From Desulfobacteraceae bacterium (GTDB lineage: Bacteria; Desulfobacterota; Desulfobacteria; Desulfobacterales; JACKCP01), in the NCBI GenBank assembly GCA_020633955.1, contig JACKCP010000013.1, forward strand, positions 1 through 64,000: a DNA stretch of 64,000 nucleotides, written 5' to 3'. Numbering within the stretch: position 1 is the stretch's first letter; every line of letters begins with the position of its first letter. The position numbers and the translations under genes were made by a program. Positions 41,293 through 49,459 of this stretch are shown piece by piece. Under the pieces are notes generated by a model. That model was given only the letters and a program-made list of their open reading frames with translations, was not told the origin of the DNA and made no database searches.

Positions 41293-41744
41293 ATGAGAAG
41301 ATAAGAATTTATCTTAAAACCGGAGGAATAGTATTTTCCAGGGAAGCTTCAGAAATTAAAACAGTTTTGGGTTCGTGTGTAAGTGTCTGTCTCTGGGATT
41401 TTAAATATAAATCTGGAGCCATGAATCATTTTATTTTTCCAACCTGGACAGGAAGGGGGCTTGCAACTCCAAAATACGGCAATGTTGCAATGGAGTCCAT
41501 CTATGAAAAAATGCTTTCAAACGGCTCAAGATCTCAGGACCTTATTGCTAAAATATTCGGGGGAGGAAGGCTTTTTACATCAGGAGATATGAGTCTTAAC
41601 CCAGGTGAGCAAAATATTGCCAGTGCAAAAAAATTTTTAGCACGGGTTAATATACCGGTAATATCAGAAGATACCGGGGGAGCAAGAGGACGTACTGTTA
41701 TCTTCCATACCGATACCGGAGATGTTTTCGTTAAAAAAAATTGA
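41289..41744 (+). CDS. cheD: Chemoreceptor glutamine deamidase CheD
   Basis: The 151-residue protein has the catalytic Cys30 (VLGSCVSVCLWD) and His47 (MNHFIF), spaced as in characterised CheD proteins, and the GARGRTVIFHTDTGDV end. It deamidates or demethylates MCP glutamates. The start is GTG at 41289, overlapping the stop of the kinase-like gene (GTGA). The cluster has cheD but no cheB or cheR. Confidence 0.92.
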   Translation: MNEKIRIYLKTGGIVFSREASEIKTVLGSCVSVCLWDFKYKSGAMNHFIFPTWTGRGLATPKYGNVAMESIYEKMLSNGSRSQDLIAKIFGGGRLFTSGDMSLNPGEQNIASAKKFLARVNIPVISEDTGGARGRTVIFHTDTGDVFVKKN

Positions 41745-41810
41745 CTCGCCCAATGTATTTGATTAAATACTCTGAGATTATCCTGATAAATTTTATTAAA
41801 CGGAGTACTT

Positions 41811-42899
41811 ATGAATATTGATCCGCCGGAGTATATAAAAAAAATCAAACCATATAAGGCAGGAAAACCAATTGAAGAGCTTGAAAGGGAGTACGGCATA
41901 AAAAATGCAGTCAAGCTAGCCTCAAATGAAAACCCCTTGGGCCCTTCCCCTAAAGCAGTAGAGGCTGTAAAAAACTTCTGCACCAGTCTTCACAGATACC
42001 CTGATAGTTCCGGATACGAGCTTATAAATAAAATTTCTTCAAAATTTAATATATCTTCAAAAAATATTGTTCTTGGAAACGGATCTGATGACATAATTGC
42101 ACTTTTATGCAAGGCCTTTGTAAATGATACTAAAAATGTCATTATGCCAGATCCGGGATTTCTTATGTATGAAATTTCAACAAGGTCAGAAGGAGGAATA
42201 CCTGTAAAGGTACCTTTAAAAAATTTATGCCTTGATCTTGATAAAATGGCAGAGCTTTGCAATCCGGATACATCAATTATTTTTATAACAAATCCAAATA
42301 ACCCTACAGGCAGTTTTATTGAAAAGGAAAAACTTGAAGAATTTTTAAAAAAAATTCCTTCAAACGTAATTGTAGCTTCGGATGAAGCATATATGGAGTT
42401 TTCCGAGTCTTATTACTGTTCATGGGAGCTGATGGAAAAGTATGAAAACCTTGTTTCCATGAGGACTTTTTCAAAGGCTTACGGCCTTGCTGGTTTAAGA
42501 ATTGGATACGGAGTGATGAATCCTTTTATTTCAGAAATACTGAATAGAATAAGGCAGCCATTTAACACAAGTCTGATTTCCCAGAAAGCAGCACTTTGCG
42601 CCCTTGATGATGAAGATTTTCTTGAAAAAACAAGAACCCTTATTTTTACTGAGAGAAAAAAACTTTTTGAAGAACTTGAAAAGCTTGGAATTACTCCCTT
42701 TAAAAGTGATGCAAACTTTATTCTTGCTGATCTCAAAAGATCGGCTGATGATGTTTACGAAAAGCTTTTAAGGAAAGGTGTTATTGCAAGATCAATGAGT
42801 TCCTACGGTTATCCAGAATTTTTAAGGATTACAATTGGTCTTGAAAATGAAAATAATCTTTTTATCAATTGTCTTAAAGAGGTTTTAGATAAATATTGA
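41811..42899 (+). CDS. hisC: Histidinol-phosphate aminotransferase
   Basis: The 362-residue fold-type I aminotransferase uses PLP. ASNENPLGPSP near residues 37-47 and the PLP-lysine Lys222 in RTFSKAYGLAGLRIGYG mark HisC, which converts imidazole acetol phosphate to histidinol phosphate. The gene stands away from other his genes, which is common in this phylum. It may have a broader role with aromatic amino acids. It is coupled to cmk by a TTGA overlap. Confidence 0.92.
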   Translation: MNIDPPEYIKKIKPYKAGKPIEELEREYGIKNAVKLASNENPLGPSPKAVEAVKNFCTSLHRYPDSSGYELINKISSKFNISSKNIVLGNGSDDIIALLCKAFVNDTKNVIMPDPGFLMYEISTRSEGGIPVKVPLKNLCLDLDKMAELCNPDTSIIFITNPNNPTGSFIEKEKLEEFLKKIPSNVIVASDEAYMEFSESYYCSWELMEKYENLVSMRTFSKAYGLAGLRIGYGVMNPFISEILNRIRQPFNTSLISQKAALCALDDEDFLEKTRTLIFTERKKLFEELEKLGITPFKSDANFILADLKRSADDVYEKLLRKGVIARSMSSYGYPEFLRITIGLENENNLFINCLKEVLDKY

Positions 42900-43552
42900 A
42901 AACAATAACAATAGACGGACCTGCTGCTGCGGGCAAAACAACTTTAAGCAGGATTATTTCAGAAGACCTTGGCTTTGTTTATGTTGACACAGGTGCAATA
43001 TACAGGGCTTTGGCTTTTTATATGAAAAAAAATAATATAGATTTTAAGGATGAAATAAAAGTTTGTAAAAACTTGAATTCAAAAATAAGACCCTCTGGTG
43101 AAAAAATTTTTTTGAATAATGAAGATGTCTCAAATTTTATACGCACAGAAGAAATATCAATGGGAGCATCAATTATTTCATCCTATCAAAAGGTAAGGGA
43201 TTATCTTCTTGATATTCAAAGAAACATTGGAAAAGAGTTTGACTGTGTTTTTGAAGGAAGGGATATGGGAACAAAGGTTTTTCCCATGGCTCAAATCAAA
43301 TTTTACCTTGATGCAGATATTGAAACAAGAGCCAGAAGAAGATTCAATCAGCTTAAGGATAAAGGAGAAAATCCTTTATATGAAAAAGTTTATGCTGATC
43401 TTGAAAAACGTGACAGTCAGGATATGAAAAGAAAACATTCTCCTCTTAAACCAGCCTCTGATGCATTTTTAATTGATTCAACATTAATTGGTGTAAATGA
43501 AGTCAGGGAAAAGATGATTGGAATTATAAATAGTAAGTGGGCAAAAATCTGA
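42896..43552 (+). CDS. cmk: Cytidylate kinase
   Basis: The 218-residue protein starts with TTG at 42896, overlapping the hisC stop (TTGA). The P-loop GPAAAGKTT lies at residues 8-16, followed by DLGFVYVDTGAIYRALA. The GRDMGT and the long lid-type sequence RARRRFNQL are typical of Cmk. It makes CDP and dCDP from CMP and dCMP. The next gene downstream, after a repeat-filled gap, is rpsA, a frequent neighbour of cmk in bacteria. Confidence 0.94.
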   Translation: MKTITIDGPAAAGKTTLSRIISEDLGFVYVDTGAIYRALAFYMKKNNIDFKDEIKVCKNLNSKIRPSGEKIFLNNEDVSNFIRTEEISMGASIISSYQKVRDYLLDIQRNIGKEFDCVFEGRDMGTKVFPMAQIKFYLDADIETRARRRFNQLKDKGENPLYEKVYADLEKRDSQDMKRKHSPLKPASDAFLIDSTLIGVNEVREKMIGIINSKWAKI

Positions 43553-43577
43553 CTTTGGGAATTGTTAAGTTTAAACC

Positions 43578-43730
43578 AAGACTTCTGCTTTATTCTTTCT
43601 TTGGTAAAATTCTTGATGTCCTCTAAGGAGAAGATGTAAAAGCGTTTTTTTCGAATCCTGCTTAAAAAGTTCAGCATTCGTACTTACATCAAACAGACTT
43701 TTTTCTCAGTTTTGAGCTGAATGTTAAAAA
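43578..43730 (-). repeat. Repeat family B, decayed copy (B6)
   Basis: CTTCTGCTTTATTCTTTC near the left and ACTTTTTTCTCAGTTTTGAG followed by CTGAATG at the right match the outer parts of B3. The core palindrome is not intact. Confidence 0.45.
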
Positions 43731-43734
43731 TTTT

Positions 43735-43832
43735 TTTTCTCTAGAGGGCATAAAAAATTTAGCCTCAATATATGCAGTGCTGTTTTTTAGATTAAATTTT
43801 AAATCTGATAAAACTGGTAAAATAGATAGTTT
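43735..43832 (-). repeat. Repeat family A, decayed copy (A11)
   Basis: AAAAATTTAGCCTCAATATA and TTAGATTAAATTTTAAATC are recognisable in A order. The ends are lost. Confidence 0.45.
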
Positions 43833-44047
43833 TTATTCAGCCGATAAATACAATATAAAACTTAGGTTTGTAATAGCAGCTGGACTTTGTATGAAAAAAT
43901 TGATTAAATCCTGATTTTTACAATTAATTGAAAACATAAAAGTATTTGTTTTTTCTTGAAGTATTAACTCTGATTTGTTAAAGAAGTGAGATTATGCTTT
44001 CTTTGCCAGAAGAGAGCATAAAATATATCCAGGGAGAATTGATAATA

Positions 44048-45793
44048 ATGGCAAACGAAAATTTAGATGTTCAGGACAAATTTGAAGGTGTAGAAACAAT
44101 GGAAGAACTTCTTGATCTGTATGAAGACAGCTTCAGCAGATTTCAGGAAGGTGAAGTGGTAACCGGAAGGGTTATCTCTATCGGCAGGGATTCTGTAATA
44201 GTCGATATCGGGTACAAATCCGAAGGTGCAGTTCCCGCTGAGGAATTCAAGGATGAAAACGGCGAGATCACAGTCAAAAAAGGCGACAAGATCGAAGTTA
44301 TGATCGAGTTCTGGGATGAGGACGAGGAAGAAGTTGTCCTTTCCAAGGAAAAAGCCGAGAAGCAGAAAGTCTGGGATGAAATTGCAGAAATCCATGAAAA
44401 GGACGGAATTGTTGAAGGTATCATCATTAACAGAGTTAAAGGCGGTTTCTCTGTTGATATCGGAGTACAGGCATTCCTTCCTGGTTCACAGGCTGATCTT
44501 CGTCCGATCAAGAATATGGACGTGATGGTAGGTAAGAAATTCAAGTTCAAGGTTCTTAAATTCAACAAACGCAGAAGCAATATCGTTCTTTCAAGAAGAG
44601 TGATTCTTGAATCCATGAGACAGGAACAGAGATCTGCTACTCTTGAAGAGCTGGAAATCGGAAGAGTAATGACCGGTACAGTCAAGAATATCACTGAATA
44701 CGGTGTATTTATCGATCTTGGCGGAGTTGACGGTCTTTTACATATTACAGATATTTCCTGGGGAAGAGTCAAGCATCCTTCTGAGCTTTTTGCTCTTGGT
44801 GATGAAATTGAAGTTAAAATCCTTTCATACGACCTTGAGAAGGAAAGAGTATCTCTTGGTATGAAGCAGCTTACTCCTGATCCATGGGAAACTGCAGCAC
44901 AGCAGTATCCTGTAGGAAGCAAAGTCAAGGGAAGAGTTGTAAGTCTTACAGATTACGGTGCCTTTGTTGAGCTTGAAGAAGGTATTGAAGGTCTTATTCA
45001 TGTTTCAGAGATGTCATGGACCAAGAAAGTAAAGCATCCTTCCAAAATGGTTTCTGTTGGTGAAGAAGTTGAGGCAGTTGTTCTTGACCTCAAGCCTGAA
45101 AGCCGCAGAATTTCACTTGGAATGAAGCAGGTTGAGCCGAACCCATGGGATCTTATAAGCGACAAGTATCCTGTTGGAACAATCATTGAAGGCAAAATCA
45201 AGAACATTACAGATTTTGGTCTTTTCATAGGAATTGAAGATGATATTGACGGACTTGTTCATATTTCTGATATTTCCTGGACTAAGAGAATCAAGCATCC
45301 TGGTGAAGTATACAAGAAGGGCGATACTGTTCAGGCAGTTGTTCTTGATATTGACAAGGAAAATGAAAGATTCTCGCTTGGAATCAAGCAGACTCAGCCT
45401 GATCCATGGGAAAGTGCTCCTGAAACCTATAAAGTAGGTTCAAAGATCAGTGGTAAAATAACAAATATTACTGATTTTGGTATTTTTGTTGAGCTTGAAG
45501 AAGGTGTTGAAGGTCTTGTTCACATTTCAGAGGTTGAAAATGAGAAAAAAGATCTTTCCAAAGAATACCAGATAGGCTCAGACCTTGAAGCAAAGGTTAT
45601 GAACGTGAATACCGAAGAAAGAAGAATAGGTCTTTCTGTAAAGCGTCTTGGAATGGATGACGACGAGGCTATACTTAAGGATTACATGAAGAAAATAGAG
45701 GACGTTCCTCCAACTTCTGCCTTTGGTGAAATGCTCAAGGAAAATATAGAAGAAAAAATCAAGGAAAAAGAAGAAGCTAGAAACAAGCAGTAA
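44048..45793 (+). CDS. rpsA: 30S ribosomal protein S1
   Basis: The 581-residue protein starts at the ATG at 44048, preceded by AGGGAG. An ATG at 43994 would add 18 residues. It contains six consecutive S1/OB-fold repeats. The last four carry the strong pattern of GxVxxITDxGxFVELEEGIEGLIHVSEMSW-type blocks. S1 binds mRNA and helps initiation on weak sites. Codon choice is C-ending in the first third (ATC, GTC, TTC), as expected for a highly expressed gene and unlike its neighbours. A perfect terminator follows. Confidence 0.96.
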   Translation: MANENLDVQDKFEGVETMEELLDLYEDSFSRFQEGEVVTGRVISIGRDSVIVDIGYKSEGAVPAEEFKDENGEITVKKGDKIEVMIEFWDEDEEEVVLSKEKAEKQKVWDEIAEIHEKDGIVEGIIINRVKGGFSVDIGVQAFLPGSQADLRPIKNMDVMVGKKFKFKVLKFNKRRSNIVLSRRVILESMRQEQRSATLEELEIGRVMTGTVKNITEYGVFIDLGGVDGLLHITDISWGRVKHPSELFALGDEIEVKILSYDLEKERVSLGMKQLTPDPWETAAQQYPVGSKVKGRVVSLTDYGAFVELEEGIEGLIHVSEMSWTKKVKHPSKMVSVGEEVEAVVLDLKPESRRISLGMKQVEPNPWDLISDKYPVGTIIEGKIKNITDFGLFIGIEDDIDGLVHISDISWTKRIKHPGEVYKKGDTVQAVVLDIDKENERFSLGIKQTQPDPWESAPETYKVGSKISGKITNITDFGIFVELEEGVEGLVHISEVENEKKDLSKEYQIGSDLEAKVMNVNTEERRIGLSVKRLGMDDDEAILKDYMKKIEDVPPTSAFGEMLKENIEEKIKEKEEARNKQ

Positions 45794-45828
45794 GAAGGTT
45801 CTTTAAATTTTTTTGATTTTGTAAAATA

Positions 45829-45863
45829 TACGGATACCTTATTTTGAGGTATCCGTTTTTTTT
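45829..45863 (+). terminator. Rho-independent terminator of rpsA
   Basis: The stem ACGGATACCT / AGGTATCCG with an intervening TATTTTG loop is followed by TTTTTTTT. Confidence 0.85.
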
Positions 45864-45871
45864 AATTAGTT

Positions 45872-46008
45872 GCTGAAGGAAAACGGCCTTTTTGTCCATT
45901 TTAGCCTCAGATTCAAAATTTAATCCTCAAAATACTCAATGTATCCTGAAGATTAAATTTTTCATCTTCCTTGAACTGAACAAAAAATTCTCGTTTTCGG
46001 CCAGTCAC
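45872..46008 (+). repeat. Repeat family A copy (A3)
   Basis: Full length: GGAAAACGGCC left end, CGTTTTCGGCCAGTCAC right end. The interior blocks are nearly identical to A1. The copy at 46050 lies in the opposite orientation. Confidence 0.88.
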
Positions 46009-46049
46009 AACTTAGGTTTTAAAGAGTCTAAAAGCTTTTAGTGTTCAAA

Positions 46050-46140
46050 TTCAAAGTTTTGTCTTTAAGGAGTTTTATTGTTTTTTAAGGTCTAAATTTT
46101 GAATCTGATCTAAGAACAATCAAAACATTTTTCGATTATC
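46050..46140 (-). repeat. Repeat family A, decayed copy (A12)
   Basis: GTGTTCAAATTCAAAG, AAGGAGTTTTATTG, TCTAAATTTTGAATCTGATC, ATCAAAACATTTTTCG. It faces the A3 copy. Confidence 0.5.
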
Positions 46141-46159
46141 AGACAAGGAGATATTTAAC

Positions 46160-47041
46160 ATGTTTTCAAGAAGACATCCGTATCTGTTTTTTATCTTGGT
46201 TTTTACATTAATAATGTGCTCATCATCAGTTATTATTTCACTTGTTTCAGGTGTATCCAAAATGACTGAAAAAAAATCAGGGAAACATAACATTGGTGTA
46301 ATAGAAATAAACGGAATAATATTTGAGTCGGAATCTGTAATAGAAAATCTGAAAAATTTCAGGGAAAGAAAAGATATTGAGGCTGTAGTTTTAAGAATTA
46401 ATTCCCCTGGAGGAGGTGTTGCGCCTTCACAGGAGATTTATGAATCCGTAAAAAGGCTTAAAGAGAAAAAAAAAGTTGTAGCATCTCTTGGAAGCGTTGC
46501 AGCATCTGGCGGATATTATATTGCATGTGCAGCCGATAAAATAGTGACAAATCCCGGTACAATTACAGGCAGTATCGGTGTAATAATGGAATATACAAAT
46601 ATTGAAGAAGTAATGGATAAAATCGGTATTTCTCCAGTTGTAATAAAAAGCGGAAAGTTTAAAGATACAGGTTCTCCCACAAGACCTATCACAGATGATG
46701 AAAAAAAGTTTTTGCAGGATTTTGTGGATAAAATTCATTCTCAGTTTGTCGAAGATGTTGCATCTGGAAGAAAAATGGATAAAGAAACAGTCATGGAATA
46801 TGCAGACGGCAGAATAATATCTGGATCTGACGCTGTTTCATATGGTCTTGCAGACATGACTGGAAATTTTGAAACAGCTCTTGATTATACTGCATTGGAG
46901 GCGGGAATCAAAAATAATGACTACAGTCTTGTTTATCCTCCGAAAGAAAAATTTTCTTTCTTAAAGGAAGTATTGAATGAGTCTGTTTCAAAATTAAGTG
47001 AGGTTGTTTTTAAAAACACAAATTTAATGACCCTGAAATAG
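46160..47041 (+). CDS. sppA: Signal peptide peptidase SppA (S49 family)
   Basis: The 293-residue protein has an N-terminal membrane helix (about 8-30). The S49 catalytic dyad is present: Ser116 in GSVAASGGYYIACA and Lys168 in IKSGKFKDTGSP, spaced 52 residues as in the short Bacillus-type SppA. It digests cleaved signal peptides in the membrane. AAGGAG precedes the ATG. Confidence 0.93.
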   Translation: MFSRRHPYLFFILVFTLIMCSSSVIISLVSGVSKMTEKKSGKHNIGVIEINGIIFESESVIENLKNFRERKDIEAVVLRINSPGGGVAPSQEIYESVKRLKEKKKVVASLGSVAASGGYYIACAADKIVTNPGTITGSIGVIMEYTNIEEVMDKIGISPVVIKSGKFKDTGSPTRPITDDEKKFLQDFVDKIHSQFVEDVASGRKMDKETVMEYADGRIISGSDAVSYGLADMTGNFETALDYTALEAGIKNNDYSLVYPPKEKFSFLKEVLNESVSKLSEVVFKNTNLMTLK

Positions 47042-47052
47042 AAAATATGGGA

Positions 47053-47661
47053 TTATTCAAATTCATCAACAATTCCTATTCCTCTTCTTAATATTTCGGG
47101 CTGATCACTGATGAGTGAAATAACACTGGAGGGGCCGTTTGGGACGTCTCCTCCATCAATGATTATGTCTACAAGATTCTCATAATGATCTGCCATTTGT
47201 GCAAAAAACTCAAATGGTTCTTCATTCTCATCAGAGGCTGTGGTTGAAATGACAGGGTTTTTAAGGTTTTTTACAATTTCGGTGCAGATGTTATTGTCTG
47301 GAACCCTTATTCCTGCTGTTTTTCTGTTTGTAAGCATCATTTTCGGAACTTCTTTTGAACCCTCAAGAATGAAAGTGTAGGGTCCGGGGAGAAGTCTTTT
47401 AAGTATTCTGTAGGAAATATTTGAAACTTTTGCATACTCGCTGATATGGGTCAGATCCGAACAGATAAAGCTGAAAGGAGTTTTTTTAGTTCTTTTTTTT
47501 ATAAGGTTTACTCTTTCAATTGCTTTTTTGTTTTTAATATCGCATCCAATGCCGTAATATGTATCGGTAGGATAAATTATTACTCCTCCGTTTTTCAGGC
47601 AGTCACAAACTTGATTGATAAGTCTTTTTTGAGGATTTTGGGTATTAATTTCAAGAATCAT
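47053..47661 (-). CDS. YrdC/YciO/Sua5 family protein (threonylcarbamoyl-AMP synthase-like)
   Basis: The 202-residue protein contains GGVIIYPTDTYYGIGCDI, KKRTKKTPFSFICSDL, LPGPYTFILEGS and KTAGIRVPDN, all from the YrdC fold. The short form with the FEFFAQMADHY tail is closest to the YciO branch. It may make threonylcarbamoyl-AMP for t6A tRNA modification, but YciO members are only weakly active. AAGGA precedes the ATG. It is convergent with sppA. Confidence 0.85.
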   Translation of the reverse strand: MILEINTQNPQKRLINQVCDCLKNGGVIIYPTDTYYGIGCDIKNKKAIERVNLIKKRTKKTPFSFICSDLTHISEYAKVSNISYRILKRLLPGPYTFILEGSKEVPKMMLTNRKTAGIRVPDNNICTEIVKNLKNPVISTTASDENEEPFEFFAQMADHYENLVDIIIDGGDVPNGPSSVISLISDQPEILRRGIGIVDEFE

Positions 47662-47807
47662 TTTTATGTTGTCCTTAGTAAAACCTTGGTAAAATAAATT
47701 TTATAATCTCAGATAATAAAGGAGATAATAAATTCATTTTTTTAGATTGCCAAATATTTTCAGTTTTGTTAGTTAATAGTCCAACTTTAATAAGTAAAGT
47801 AAATAAT

Positions 47808-47836
47808 TTTTTGTTTTATATTCAAACGTTTATAAT
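47808..47836 (+). promoter_or_regulatory. Candidate promoter of guaB
   Basis: A perfect TATAAT (47831-47836) has a weak -35 TTTTTG 17 bases upstream. The predicted leader is short and runs into GGAGG. Confidence 0.4.
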
Positions 47837-47859
47837 AAACGAACCTTTGGAGGCCAATT

Positions 47860-49323
47860 ATGACAAATATCCCGCCGGAAGCAGCTTATTCATTTGATGA
47901 TGTTTTGCTTGTCCCAAACTACTCTGATGTTCTGCCATCGGACTGTGATACAAGAACACAGCTTACACGGGAAATCAAGCTCAATGTTCCAGTAATAAGT
48001 GCTGCCATGGATACAGTAACAGAATCGGATACAGCCATCAGCATGGCAAGAGCCGGTGGAATCGGTATAATTCACAGAAATATAACTCCTGATCAGCAGG
48101 CAGTTGAGGTTGACAAGGTAAAAAAATCAGAGAGCGGAATGATTGTTGATCCGGTTACCATTTCTCCTGAAAAGCCTGTATCAGAAGTTCTGAAGCTTAT
48201 GTCAATATACAGGATATCAGGTGTTCCTGTTGTAGACGGTAAAAAGCTTGTCGGTATTGTTACAAACAGGGATTTGAGATTTGAAAAGAATTTTTCAAGG
48301 CCTGTAAGCGAAGTTATGACAAAGGATAAGCTTGTAACAGTAAAGGAAGGTATTACCCTTGAGGAATCAAAGGCAAAACTTCATGAGCACAGGATTGAAA
48401 AACTTCTTGTAGTTGATTCTACAGGCACACTTACTGGAATGATAACAATCAAGGATATTGAAAAAATAAAAAAATATCCTTATGCCTGCAAGGATGAAAT
48501 GGGAAGATTGAGGGTTGGAGCAGCCGTTGGTGTGGGCGGTGACATGATGGAAAGGGTAGAGGCTCTAGTTCAGGCCGGAGCTGATGTACTCTGTATTGAT
48601 ACTTCGCATGGACACTCCAAGAATGTTCTTGATTCTGTAAGAAAAATAAAAGAAGCTTTTCCATCCCAGCAGGTGATAGCAGGAAACGTTGCAACTGCAA
48701 AAGGTGCGGAAGCCCTTGTTGAGGCTGGTGTAGATGCCATAAAAATTGGTATAGGTCCTGGATCAATATGTACAACAAGAATCGTTGCAGGTGTAGGTGT
48801 CCCTCAGCTTACTGCCATAATGAACTGCAAGTCAGTATCCAATAAAACAGGTGTTCCTCTTATTGCTGACGGAGGTATCAAATATTCAGGAGATATTATC
48901 AAGGCAATAGGAGCAGGTGCACACAGCGTAATGCTTGGAGGTCTTCTTGCAGGAACAGAAGAAAGTCCAGGAGATACAATTCTGTACCAGGGAAGAACCT
49001 ACAAAGCCTACAGAGGTATGGGTTCAATTGAAGCCATGAAGTCAGGAAGCAAGGACAGATATTATCTTGGCGACAAGCAGTCTGATGAAGGGCTTATTCC
49101 GGAAGGTATAGTTGGAAGGGTTCCTTATAAGGGAACAATAGCAGAAAATATTCTCCAGCTTATCGGCGGTGTAAAGGCCGGAATGGGTTACATAGGAGCC
49201 AGAACAATTGAAGAGGTAAGGGAAAAGGCAAGATTTGTAAGAATTAGTCCTGCCGGATTGAGAGAAAGTCATGTTCATGACGTTATCATTACCCAGGAAG
49301 CTCCAAACTACAGGGTTGAATAA
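47860..49323 (+). CDS. guaB: Inosine-5'-monophosphate dehydrogenase
   Basis: The 487-residue enzyme converts IMP to XMP with NAD. The catalytic domain has AYSFDDVLLVPNYSDVLPSD at the start, and two CBS domains are inserted at about 95-205. The catalytic loop is GPGSICTTRIVAGVGVPQ with Cys304. GGAGGCC precedes the ATG. It is followed by a terminator and then dnaE. guaA is not in the window. Confidence 0.97.
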   Translation: MTNIPPEAAYSFDDVLLVPNYSDVLPSDCDTRTQLTREIKLNVPVISAAMDTVTESDTAISMARAGGIGIIHRNITPDQQAVEVDKVKKSESGMIVDPVTISPEKPVSEVLKLMSIYRISGVPVVDGKKLVGIVTNRDLRFEKNFSRPVSEVMTKDKLVTVKEGITLEESKAKLHEHRIEKLLVVDSTGTLTGMITIKDIEKIKKYPYACKDEMGRLRVGAAVGVGGDMMERVEALVQAGADVLCIDTSHGHSKNVLDSVRKIKEAFPSQQVIAGNVATAKGAEALVEAGVDAIKIGIGPGSICTTRIVAGVGVPQLTAIMNCKSVSNKTGVPLIADGGIKYSGDIIKAIGAGAHSVMLGGLLAGTEESPGDTILYQGRTYKAYRGMGSIEAMKSGSKDRYYLGDKQSDEGLIPEGIVGRVPYKGTIAENILQLIGGVKAGMGYIGARTIEEVREKARFVRISPAGLRESHVHDVIITQEAPNYRVE

Positions 49324-49374
49324 ATTAGAATTAATTATTTTATTCAAATTTTTTGGATAAGATCTAAGTTTTAT

Positions 49375-49420
49375 AAAAATCCGGATAAAGGTTAAAAGCA
49401 TTTGTCCGGATTTTTATTTT
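49375..49420 (+). terminator. Rho-independent terminator of guaB
   Basis: The AAAATCCGGA / TCCGGATTTTT stem is followed by ATTTT. Confidence 0.8.
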
Positions 49421-49459
49421 GTATATTGAAGTTTTGTTGAAAAATCCAAAGGGGTAAAA

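Larger units (their letters stand above)
43553..44047. other. Gap between cmk and rpsA
   Basis: It holds a decayed B and A pair (43578-43832). It is otherwise AT-rich with no clear terminator or promoter. The rpsA leader region occupies the end. Confidence 0.5.

Noticed and set aside
43994..44047. Longer start for rpsA at 43994
   Set aside because: The added 18 residues do not match S1 proteins, and the ATG at 44048 has a better-placed AGGGAG, although its spacing is slightly long.
43553..44047. Possible tRNA or small RNA between cmk and rpsA
   Set aside because: No cloverleaf or anticodon arm could be found by eye. The segment resolves into decayed repeats B and A.
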